From assembly GCA_041166025.1 (NCBI GenBank), contig JBEAMJ010000081.1:1-22729 (forward strand): DNA of 22,729 bases, written 5' to 3'. Of this stretch, positions 1-6,149 are shown in pieces. A model generated the notes under the pieces. It saw nothing but the letters and a program-made list of their open reading frames with translations, did no database searches and was not told the DNA's origin. This stretch comes from UBA7672 sp041166025 (GTDB lineage Bacteria; Pseudomonadota; Alphaproteobacteria; Caulobacterales; Hyphomonadaceae). The position numbers and the translations under genes are program-made. Positions within the stretch are counted from its first letter, which is position 1, and every line of letters begins with the position of its first letter.

Positions 1-392
1 TTGAGCATGCCCGGCGTGATCTTGTCGCAATTGGAGATGCACACCATCGCATCGGCGCAGTGCGCGTTAACCATGTACTCGACCGAGTCCGCGATCAGGT
101 CGCGGCTCGGCAACGAGTAAAGCATGCCGCCATGGCCCATCGCGATGCCGTCATCGACAGCTATGGTGTTGAACTCCTTCGCAACGCCGCCCGCCGCCTC
201 GATCTCGCGCGCGACCAGCTGGCCAAGATCCTTCAGGTGGACGTGGCCCGGGACGAACTGGGTGAACGAGTTCACCACCGCAATGATCGGTTTCGAAAAG
301 TCGCTGTCCTTCATGCCGGTTGCGCGCCAGAGGGCGCGCGCGCCCGCCATGTTGCGGCCAAAGGTGGTGGTGCGTGAGCGGTAAGCGGGCAT
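1..392 (-). CDS. ilvD: Dihydroxy-acid dehydratase, N-terminal part (runs off the window)
   Basis: Translating the minus strand from the ATG at 392 gives about 130 residues that match the start of IlvD: MPAYRSRTTT, then RNMAGARALWRATG, VNSFTQFVPGHVHLKDLG, AVDDGIAMGHGGMLYSLPSR and VCISNCDKITPGML. IlvD is a cytoplasmic Fe-S enzyme that dehydrates 2,3-dihydroxy-isovalerate and 2,3-dihydroxy-3-methylvalerate in valine and isoleucine synthesis. The AVDDG segment carries the metal-binding Asp and the CISNCDK segment a cluster Cys. The sequence is of the E. coli-like type. The 3' three quarters lie outside the window. No good Shine-Dalgarno precedes the ATG (the upstream bases read AGCATTGGCC), but family alignment fixes the start. 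Confidence 0.97.
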   Translation of the reverse strand, partial: MPAYRSRTTTFGRNMAGARALWRATGMKDSDFSKPIIAVVNSFTQFVPGHVHLKDLGQLVAREIEAAGGVAKEFNTIAVDDGIAMGHGGMLYSLPSRDLIADSVEYMVNAHCADAMVCISNCDKITPGML

Positions 393-483
393 GGCCAATG
401 CTAAAAAGGCAAAAACGACCGCAGGGCAAGGGCTGACAGCGCAACTGAGGCATAGCCCGCCTCAACACTGCGTTAGGCGCGCG

Positions 484-1554
484 TCAATTCAGCCTCACCA
501 CATGCCCGTCCTTGGGATCGCTGCGGCCGCTGGCGAGATCGGCGAACACTGGGGCGGCGGCTGCCAGCCCGCGATGCTCCACCACGTGCGTCGTGCGGAT
601 TGCGGTCGACAGGAAGGCGCGCCAGGCCGCGCCCAGCTTTTCCTGGAAACCGGCTGGGCTCCAGTCGACGATGCGCTTCTTGATGACATCGGGTGCGAAG
701 AACATCTGCGGCGCGGGGCCGGCAAGCGCCGTGTCCGTCCTGGGCGCGTCCCAGTGTGTTGCGCCGACCATACAGGAGTATTTCAGACTGTCGCCAAACC
801 GTGAATGCACAGCGGCGCGCACGCCCGCATTGCCGGCGATGTCGATGAAGGCCGTTGGAACCGCGCCATCCATGCCTCTAATCGCGTCGTACGGATGCAC
901 CTCGTCGTAGAAGCCCAGCGCCTTTGCATATGAAATGTTCGCTGGGGAGGTGAGGCCGACGATCTTCGCCACGCCGCGCGCCTTCATCAGCTGCGCCGCC
1001 GCGTAGGCCGTCTTGGCCGACGCGCTGGAGAAGATTACCTGCTTCGCGCCGAACCAGCCTGCATCGGCCACGAAATCGTCGATCAGGAATGACGTCGTGA
1101 ACAGCGGCCGGAACAGCACCTGCAGCGCCTCGGTATCGGCGCTGTAGAGCGCATCCGAAGTGTTGAGCACGTAATTGTTGTAGACCGGCGCAAGGCCCTG
1201 CCGGTGTGCGCTCATGTCGGCAAATGCGCCGTGCTTGCGGTCGCCCGGCTTGACCACAAACGTGTCCGACATCGGCAGGTAGCCATAGATGCGCTCACCC
1301 GAGGCGATTGAGGCGGAACGGCTTTCGACCGCGGTGGCGAACCCCCACACCGGCACGCGGCCCCAGCCCTCCTCAGCGGTCGGAAAGAAGCTCCAGTATT
1401 TGAGAAAATCACCCGCCGCGCCGTAGGTGACATTGTTGGCGGTCAGCGAAAACAGGTCGATGCGCAGTCGGGCCTCGCCCTCGCCCAGCGCGGGCTGCGC
1501 CGCATCAGCCAGCCTGATCTGAGCCAGCGCCCCCTTTTTCACGAGCAGGTCCAA
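484..1554 (-). CDS. DUF2855 family protein (MDR/alcohol dehydrogenase-like fold)
   Basis: A 356-aa protein with the DUF2855 hallmarks: an N-terminal LFSLTANNVTYGAAGD segment followed by LKYWSFFP and RVPVWGFA, a central Rossmann-like stretch (VIFSSASAKTAYAAAQLMK), and the GATHWDAP segment near the C-terminus. The family is related to medium-chain dehydrogenases, but its substrate is not established and I see no zinc-site motif. The reading frame stays open upstream to 1644. I choose the TTG at 1554 because AGGGGAG sits six bases before it and the resulting start, MDLLVKKGALAQIRL, resembles family N-termini. An ATG at 1593 lacks a ribosome binding site. The gene diverges from the redoxin gene at 1738 across a 183-bp region that holds an FNR-type palindrome. 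Confidence 0.85.
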   Translation of the reverse strand: MDLLVKKGALAQIRLADAAQPALGEGEARLRIDLFSLTANNVTYGAAGDFLKYWSFFPTAEEGWGRVPVWGFATAVESRSASIASGERIYGYLPMSDTFVVKPGDRKHGAFADMSAHRQGLAPVYNNYVLNTSDALYSADTEALQVLFRPLFTTSFLIDDFVADAGWFGAKQVIFSSASAKTAYAAAQLMKARGVAKIVGLTSPANISYAKALGFYDEVHPYDAIRGMDGAVPTAFIDIAGNAGVRAAVHSRFGDSLKYSCMVGATHWDAPRTDTALAGPAPQMFFAPDVIKKRIVDWSPAGFQEKLGAAWRAFLSTAIRTTHVVEHRGLAAAAPVFADLASGRSDPKDGHVVRLN

Positions 1555-1630
1555 TGCGGTCTCCCCTGACAGATGCCCCCTCCTAGCATGCATGGGCCGC
1601 GCCTGCACGCAGGGGGATCGGCCCAGGTCC

Positions 1631-1644
1631 TTGATCTGGATCAA
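1631..1644. promoter_or_regulatory. Perfect FNR/FixK-type box (anaerobox)
   Basis: TTGATCTGGATCAA is a perfect dyad that fits the FNR/FixK/FnrL consensus TTGAT-N4-ATCAA. It lies in the divergent region, with its centre about 100 bp before the redoxin ATG (1738) and about 84 bp before the DUF2855 start (1554). Oxygen- or NO-responsive control of one or both genes is an inference. I could not identify convincing -10 elements at the matching distance on either side. Confidence 0.7.
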
Positions 1645-1690
1645 CGCAAGACGCCCGCGCCCGGCGCCGACTGCCTCGTCAGGGATAGTT

Positions 1691-1709
1691 CTTCGCCGAA
1701 GGGGCGAAG
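1691..1709 (+). other. Hairpin in the probable leader of the redoxin gene
   Basis: CTTCGCC (1691-1697) and GGCGAAG (1703-1709) form a perfect 7-bp stem with a 5-nt loop, ending 28 nt before the redoxin ATG. It has no T-tract, so it is not an intrinsic terminator. It may influence message stability or translation; no function is demonstrated. Confidence 0.4.
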
Positions 1710-1737
1710 GGCTCCGGAATCAGGAGGGAGGATACGC

Positions 1738-2346
1738 ATGACGACGTCGTTTGCCAGGAAGACCCGGGCCTTGCTTGGCGCAAGCGTGGCGATGCTCGCC
1801 ATCGCCACGCAAGGGGCATCCGCCGAGCCGCCCGAAAACGGCGCGCAACAGCCCGTCGCCAACTTCACGCTGACGGATCACACCGGTGTCACCCACCAGC
1901 TCTATGACCATGAAGACGCGCCGGCAATTGTGATCGCAACGCAGGTCAATGGAGACCCGCTATCGAAGGAAGCCGTCGCTTCGCTTGAGTCGCTGAAGGC
2001 GATCTTCAAGCAGGCCGACTATTTCTTGCTGAACGCGAGCCCGAACGATACGCGCGCGACGATTGCCGCGGAAGCGGCCGCGCTCAACGACACCATCCCG
2101 ATACTCGATGACGAGCATGGCGCGGTCGCGAAGCAGCTTGGCTTCACGCAGACCGGCGAGGCCATCGTGATCGACACGGCGGGCTGGAAGATCGTCTATC
2201 GCGGCCCGATCAGCGCGGCCGCAGCGGCCGATCCGGAGGCGCGCTACCTCCTGTTCAACGCCGTCGTGCATGCGCTGGGGCACCGCCCTGTCGAAGCCCC
2301 CAATGTCGCCGTGAAAGGTACGCCGATCCTCGGCTCGAGCCGTTGA
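1738..2346 (+). CDS. Secreted cysteine-free redoxin-fold protein
   Basis: A 202-aa protein with a cleavable-looking signal peptide (basic MTTSFARKTR, then a hydrophobic stretch ending near ATQGASA, about residue 29). The rest is a thioredoxin/AhpC-type fold: ANFTLTDHTGVTHQLYD (about 41-57), APAIVIATQVNGD where the active site would be, ILDDEHGAVAKQLGFTQTGEA (about 122-142) and WKIVYRGPI. There is no cysteine anywhere, so thiol peroxidase or disulfide chemistry is excluded as written. It aligns without large gaps to residues of about 38-195 of the 683-aa heme/copper protein at 13031-15082, including a shared V-KG-I segment at the end of the domain. The ATG at 1738 is preceded by CAGGAGGGAGG. 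It may be a partner or scaffold subunit of that system (inference). Confidence 0.85.
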   Translation: MTTSFARKTRALLGASVAMLAIATQGASAEPPENGAQQPVANFTLTDHTGVTHQLYDHEDAPAIVIATQVNGDPLSKEAVASLESLKAIFKQADYFLLNASPNDTRATIAAEAAALNDTIPILDDEHGAVAKQLGFTQTGEAIVIDTAGWKIVYRGPISAAAAADPEARYLLFNAVVHALGHRPVEAPNVAVKGTPILGSSR

Positions 2347-2364
2347 CGGCCCGGGGCTTGACGC

Positions 2365-2397
2365 CTGCCGGCGCGTTCCGTCTCCCCGCGCCGGCAG
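2365..2397. terminator. Bidirectional hairpin between convergent genes
   Basis: CTGCCGGCGCG (2365-2375) and CGCGCCGGCAG (2387-2397) form a perfect 11-bp GC-rich stem with an 11-nt loop. It lies between the converging redoxin (+) and DoxX (-) genes. There is no T-tract on either side, so it is terminator-like by position and stability only. Confidence 0.55.
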
Positions 2398-2426
2398 AAC
2401 GTCGTCCGCTCCTCACATGCCAATGA

Positions 2427-2855
2427 TCATTCGCGCAGAAACAGGCGATCGATCGACAATGATCCTGCGCCATGCGTCGCCAGCAGCGCGCTGACGAAGA
2501 CCAGGATCGCCGGATCGTAGATCTCGCGTTCGCCCAGACCTGCGCCGAGGAAAAGCGCGACGGCGACCGCAAAATTGACCGCAAGAAGAATTCCCGCCAG
2601 CCGCGTGAAGAGGCCGGGGATCAGGAGCACGCCGATCGCCAGCTGCGCGTAGACCGAGACCGGCGCGGCGATCTCCGGCGACGGACATTTCAGGCCGCGC
2701 AGGAAGGTCTCGAACTCCGCCATGCGCTCGGGCGAGATGACGTTGTCCCACACCCCGACAATCAGGAACCAGCCGAGATAGAGCCGCAAGGCGAGCCATG
2801 CGACCGGCCGCAACAGGTCAAGCGCACGCAGGGCGACGAAACGGGTAAGGATCAC
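2427..2855 (-). CDS. DoxX family membrane protein
   Basis: A 142-aa integral membrane protein with four predicted hydrophobic segments (about 17-36, 62-80, 83-103 and 112-130), and the DoxX-type pattern of RLYLGWFLIVGVWDNVISP followed by AQLAIGVLLIPGLFTRLAG. DoxX/DoxD-like proteins are small inner-membrane proteins linked in some organisms to quinone or thiol redox chemistry; the role here is unknown. Translation starts at a GTG (2855) that overlaps the TGA of the upstream aldo/keto reductase gene in a GTGA arrangement, which indicates translational coupling. It is the last gene of the minus-strand run and is followed by the hairpin at 2365-2397. Confidence 0.85.
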   Translation of the reverse strand: MILTRFVALRALDLLRPVAWLALRLYLGWFLIVGVWDNVISPERMAEFETFLRGLKCPSPEIAAPVSVYAQLAIGVLLIPGLFTRLAGILLAVNFAVAVALFLGAGLGEREIYDPAILVFVSALLATHGAGSLSIDRLFLRE

Positions 2856-3784
2856 AGGGCAAGTTCCTTGATGTCTTCCGTCGTCAGCTTGATTGCCGCG
2901 GAGGGCGTCAGCTCCTTCATCTGCGCCGCCGTGGTGGCGGAGGCAATCGGCACCGTCACGCTGGGCCGCGCCATCAGCCAGGAGAGCGCGACCTGCGCCA
3001 GCGTGGCGTTGTGCCGTGCCGCCACCTTGTCCATCGCACCAAGCAGGGCCTGACCGCGGCCCTGCAGCAGCTCCTTCATCCGGCCGCCGCGCGCAGACTT
3101 CTTCAGGTCCGCCTCGGTGCGGTACTTGCCCGTGAGAAAACCGCTGGCGAGTGCGAAGTACGGGATGACGCCGAGGCCCTCCTTCATGCACAGGTCCTCC
3201 AGCGCCCCTTCATACTGGTCGCGGACCACGAGATTGTAGTGTGGCTGAAGCACGCTGTAGCGGGCGCGACCGCCGCCGGCGGCGTCGAGCGCTTCCTTCA
3301 GTCCAGCTGCGTCATAGTTCGACGCGCCGACGGCGCGCACCTTGCCCTGGTCGACCAGGCGCTGATGCGCCTCCAGCGTCTCCGCGATCGGCGTTTCCTT
3401 GTCGGGGAAGTGCGAGAAGTAGAGATCGATGCGATCGGTCTGCAGACGCTTCAGCGACGCCTCGCAGGCCTGCTGGATGTAGGCAGCGCGCAGCCCCTTT
3501 CCCGCCGGCATCTCGCTGCCGACCTTGGTGATCAGAACGATGCGGTCACGATTGCCGCGGGCCTTCATCCAGTCGCCGAGGACCGTTTCGGACTCGCCGC
3601 CCTGATGCCCCGGAGCCCAGCGCGAATAGACATCCGCCGTATCGACCGCGTTGAAGCCGGCGCCGGCGAACGCATCGAGCACCGCAAACGACGCCTCGCG
3701 ATCCGCCGTCCAACCGAACACGTTTCCGCCGAGCACAAGCGGAGCAATTTCGAGGCCGGATGTTCCGAGCTTGCGTGTCTGCAT
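2852..3784 (-). CDS. Aldo/keto reductase
   Basis: A 310-aa cytoplasmic NAD(P)H-dependent oxidoreductase of the AKR superfamily with a TIM-barrel fold. The catalytic tetrad is present: Asp48 and Tyr53 in VDTADVYS, Lys87 in LITKVGSE, and His125 in LYFSHFPD. The C-terminal cofactor region is seen in VTVPIASATTAAQMKE. The organisation resembles the YajO/Tas-like subgroup. The substrate cannot be predicted. The ATG at 3784 is preceded by GAAGGAGAACCGCCG; the frame stays open a further nine codons upstream without better support. The gene is coupled to DoxX downstream. Confidence 0.92.
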   Translation of the reverse strand: MQTRKLGTSGLEIAPLVLGGNVFGWTADREASFAVLDAFAGAGFNAVDTADVYSRWAPGHQGGESETVLGDWMKARGNRDRIVLITKVGSEMPAGKGLRAAYIQQACEASLKRLQTDRIDLYFSHFPDKETPIAETLEAHQRLVDQGKVRAVGASNYDAAGLKEALDAAGGGRARYSVLQPHYNLVVRDQYEGALEDLCMKEGLGVIPYFALASGFLTGKYRTEADLKKSARGGRMKELLQGRGQALLGAMDKVAARHNATLAQVALSWLMARPSVTVPIASATTAAQMKELTPSAAIKLTTEDIKELAL

Positions 3785-3842
3785 CGGCGGTTCTCCTTCA
3801 TTCGCGACCATGGACCTGCGGGCGCACGCTCACAAGCACCCC

Positions 3843-4085
3843 TCAGCGCGCCCAGATCGAACCCGGGTTGAGCACGGCATAGCCGTAAAGTCCCCAGGCG
3901 ACCGCCGGGATCAGTGTTGCGAGAAAAAACCAGCGATAGCGCCTCGCCGCTTCGACCGCGCCCGAGCGGCCGCCCCGGAAGGCCAGAACGAGAAGGGTGA
4001 GGAAGACGCAGGCGAGCCAGATACGGATCGGCAACGTCGTCCAGTCGGGGTTGATGAAAATGAACCGCTCGAACGGGAGGTTCAT
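3843..4085 (-). CDS. Small hypothetical membrane protein
   Basis: An 80-aa protein with two hydrophobic segments (about 19-36, IRIWLACVFLTLLVLAF; about 52-71, WFFLATLIPAVAWGLYGYAV) joined by a basic loop with RRYR. This suggests a two-helix inner-membrane protein. I recognise no family. It starts 18 nt after the preceding lipoprotein gene and ends 58 nt before the aldo/keto reductase gene, consistent with co-transcription. The ribosome binding site is weak, so the exact start is less certain. Confidence 0.65.
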   Translation of the reverse strand: MNLPFERFIFINPDWTTLPIRIWLACVFLTLLVLAFRGGRSGAVEAARRYRWFFLATLIPAVAWGLYGYAVLNPGSIWAR

Positions 4086-4103
4086 GACCAGCTCGACTGC
4101 CTC

Positions 4104-4547
4104 TCACTCGCTGACAGGCTCGATAGGATTCTCGCGCCACTCGACAGCCAGGATGAAGACGCAATCCGTGGCGAAGGCCGGCGTGTCATTCCAGCTGAAG
4201 CGCATGCCTTTCACCACATCGACTGCTGCCCGGATCACCTTCTGCTTGGTCGCGTGACGCGAATCCGCCGCGGGCCCGGCATAGGCGATGTTCACCGGCA
4301 CGCCCTCTTCGGTGAGGTCGTAAGTTATGCGGGCATCGACAAGGAAGTCGCTCTCCGAAATCTGCGCGAACATCAGGGCGTCGCCGGGAAAGCGCAGCGT
4401 CGGCCGCGCCGTGCGGGTGAGCTCTGACGGCTTGCAAGCGCGCGTCTCGGCGGGGCGCTGCAGACGGTTGTCGATGCCGCCGAGCTCCGCCCTGTCGCCC
4501 ACACATGCGGCCAACATAAGCGCCGCAGCGCATGCCAGCAATCTCAT
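4104..4547 (-). CDS. Putative lipoprotein with TonB C-terminal-like domain
   Basis: A 147-aa protein with a type II signal peptide: MRLLACAAALMLAAC gives a lipobox at LAAC with Cys15 as the lipidation site. The second half (about 66-142) has a pattern of DFLVDARITYDLTEEGVPVN, then an Ala-rich helix ending in VKGMRFSW, then CVFILAVEW. This resembles the beta-alpha-beta layout of TonB C-terminal-like domains; the resemblance is by eye and not certain. No transmembrane energiser-type N-terminus is present, so it would not act as a classical TonB. The ATG at 4547 has GAAAGGGG upstream. It sits 24 nt after the isoaspartyl peptidase gene, also a predicted lipoprotein. Confidence 0.75.
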   Translation of the reverse strand: MRLLACAAALMLAACVGDRAELGGIDNRLQRPAETRACKPSELTRTARPTLRFPGDALMFAQISESDFLVDARITYDLTEEGVPVNIAYAGPAADSRHATKQKVIRAAVDVVKGMRFSWNDTPAFATDCVFILAVEWRENPIEPVSE

Positions 4548-4571
4548 GGTCCAACCCCTTTCCGAATGACC

Positions 4572-5555
4572 CTACTCGTCCGGGTAGATGCCCACCTCAC
4601 GCACACCGCTCGCATCGGTGCGGCCGCGGAACATGCCTTCTGAATTCATGCTCAGCGCCAGGGAACCATCATGGCTCAGCACGATGACGCCGCCCGTGCC
4701 GCCGAGCGCCTTGACCTCATCAAGCGTCGCCTTCGCCGCCTGCCCCGCGGACATGTTCTGCATCGCGACGCGGGCGCAGATCATGCGGGCGACTGTGGCG
4801 CGGATGAAGTATTCGCCATCGCCGGTGGCGGAGACCGCGCAGGATGCGTTATCGGCATAGGTTCCCGCGCCGATCACAGGCACATCGCCGACGCGTCCCG
4901 GCGGCTTGGCGTTGAGCCCGCCGGTCGAGGTCGCTGCTGCAAGATTGCCATCACGATCCATCGCCACAGCGCCGACCGTGCCATAGCGGTCCATCGGGAC
5001 GAACGTGCCCGCCATCGCGCGCTTCAGCGCCTCCTGGCGACGCGGCGTGATGAAATACTCCGGCGGCACGATCTCCAACCCCGCCGCCTTCGCCATCTCG
5101 TCGACATCCGGCCCCGCGAACATCACGCGGCCGGTCTTGTCCATCACGTAGCGCGCGGCGCGGATGGGGTTCTTCACCGTGCGCACCTGCACCACGGCGC
5201 CGGCGCGGCGATCGCGTCCATCCATGATCGAGGCATCAAGCTCCGCCACGCCCTCGCGCGTGAGCACGGCGCCGCGGCCCGCATTGAAATCCGGGTTGTC
5301 CTCCAGCACGATGACGGCCGCCTGAACCGCATCGACCGCCTTGCCGCCGCTGGCCAGCACCTTCGCGCCGGCATCGAGCGCTGCGTTGAGACCGGCGCGA
5401 TAGCTCGCATCCATCTCCGGCGTCATCTCGTCGCGACGCATCACCCCGGCGCCGCCGTGGATGAGCAGCGTCCATTCAGGTTTGGCCACAGGCTTCTCCA
5501 TGTTCACGCAGGCAGACACGAGAACAGCCATCACAGTCACGACCAAACCACGCAT
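4572..5555 (-). CDS. Isoaspartyl peptidase/L-asparaginase (Ntn hydrolase), predicted lipoprotein
   Basis: A 327-aa plant-type asparaginase/isoaspartyl aminopeptidase. The family's proenzymes cleave themselves before a threonine nucleophile, here Thr193 in RYGTVGAVA. Substrate residues are visible in STGGLNAK (about 210-217) and GAGTYADN (about 229-236), and the N-terminal subunit carries HGGAG and NAGRGAVLT. Unlike cytoplasmic relatives it begins with a hydrophobic leader ending LVSAC, so Cys16 is a probable lipidation site and the enzyme would face the periplasm or surface. It would hydrolyse isoaspartyl dipeptides and possibly asparagine. Start: ATG at 5555 with GGAGGG five bases upstream. 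Confidence 0.92.
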   Translation of the reverse strand: MRGLVVTVMAVLVSACVNMEKPVAKPEWTLLIHGGAGVMRRDEMTPEMDASYRAGLNAALDAGAKVLASGGKAVDAVQAAVIVLEDNPDFNAGRGAVLTREGVAELDASIMDGRDRRAGAVVQVRTVKNPIRAARYVMDKTGRVMFAGPDVDEMAKAAGLEIVPPEYFITPRRQEALKRAMAGTFVPMDRYGTVGAVAMDRDGNLAAATSTGGLNAKPPGRVGDVPVIGAGTYADNASCAVSATGDGEYFIRATVARMICARVAMQNMSAGQAAKATLDEVKALGGTGGVIVLSHDGSLALSMNSEGMFRGRTDASGVREVGIYPDE

Positions 5556-5637
5556 CGCGCCCTCCGCAGTTGCGGTGCGACCTTAGCCTGCGTCGGTCTT
5601 CACATGAAAGGGCGTATCCGGTGCGGCGAGGGTCGCG

Positions 5638-6081
5638 TCAGTGCGCCTTCGGCTGCCAGCCGGCGGGCGGAATGACGTCCACCATCCATGGAATGCCGAA
5701 CTTGTCGGTCAGCGCGCCATAGCCGGGAGACCAGAATGTTTCGCCGAACGGCATGCCGACCTTGCCGCCTTCGGACAGCGCCTCGAACCAGCGAACGCCC
5801 TGCGCCATGTCTTCCGTGTGCAGCGTCACATCGAAGCCGTTCTTCGGCTTGTCGATGTTGGGCGCCCAGGCCACGTCCATATCGGCGCCCATGATCGACT
5901 GGTCGCCCACATCCATCCAGCAATGCAGCAGCCAGTCCTTGTGCTTCGGTTCCATCGGCATGCCGGCCGGCGCGTGGCCATAGGGCATCGCCGCCGTCAC
6001 CTTGCCGCCGAGCACCTTCGCGTAGAAGTCGAACGCCTCGCGGCACTGACCACGGAAGCTGAGGCTGGGCACGATCTTCAT
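5638..6081 (-). CDS. VOC family protein, PhnB/glyoxalase-like
   Basis: A 147-aa protein of the PhnB-like vicinal oxygen chelate group: it starts MKIVPSLSFRGQCREAFDFY, has the AKVLGGKVTAAMPYG segment, and ends FGIPWMVDVIPP. The two halves give the paired beta-alpha-beta-beta-beta repeats of the fold. Members are often annotated as glyoxalase/bleomycin resistance or 3-demethylubiquinone methyltransferase-like proteins, usually without proven function; the substrate is unknown here. The ATG at 6081 follows CAGGAGGAACACAGG. It lies 68 nt after valS and is probably co-transcribed. Confidence 0.88.
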   Translation of the reverse strand: MKIVPSLSFRGQCREAFDFYAKVLGGKVTAAMPYGHAPAGMPMEPKHKDWLLHCWMDVGDQSIMGADMDVAWAPNIDKPKNGFDVTLHTEDMAQGVRWFEALSEGGKVGMPFGETFWSPGYGALTDKFGIPWMVDVIPPAGWQPKAH

Positions 6082-6149
6082 CCTGTGTTCCTCCTGTTGC
6101 CGACCCCAGGACGCTCCAGCCGCGCCAGTGCCGACTGCGGCGGAAAAAT

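Noticed and set aside
446..464. TGAGGC / GCCTCA inverted repeat between the DUF2855 gene and ilvD
   Set aside because: The stem is only 6 bp and no T-tract follows on the minus strand, so I do not call a terminator.
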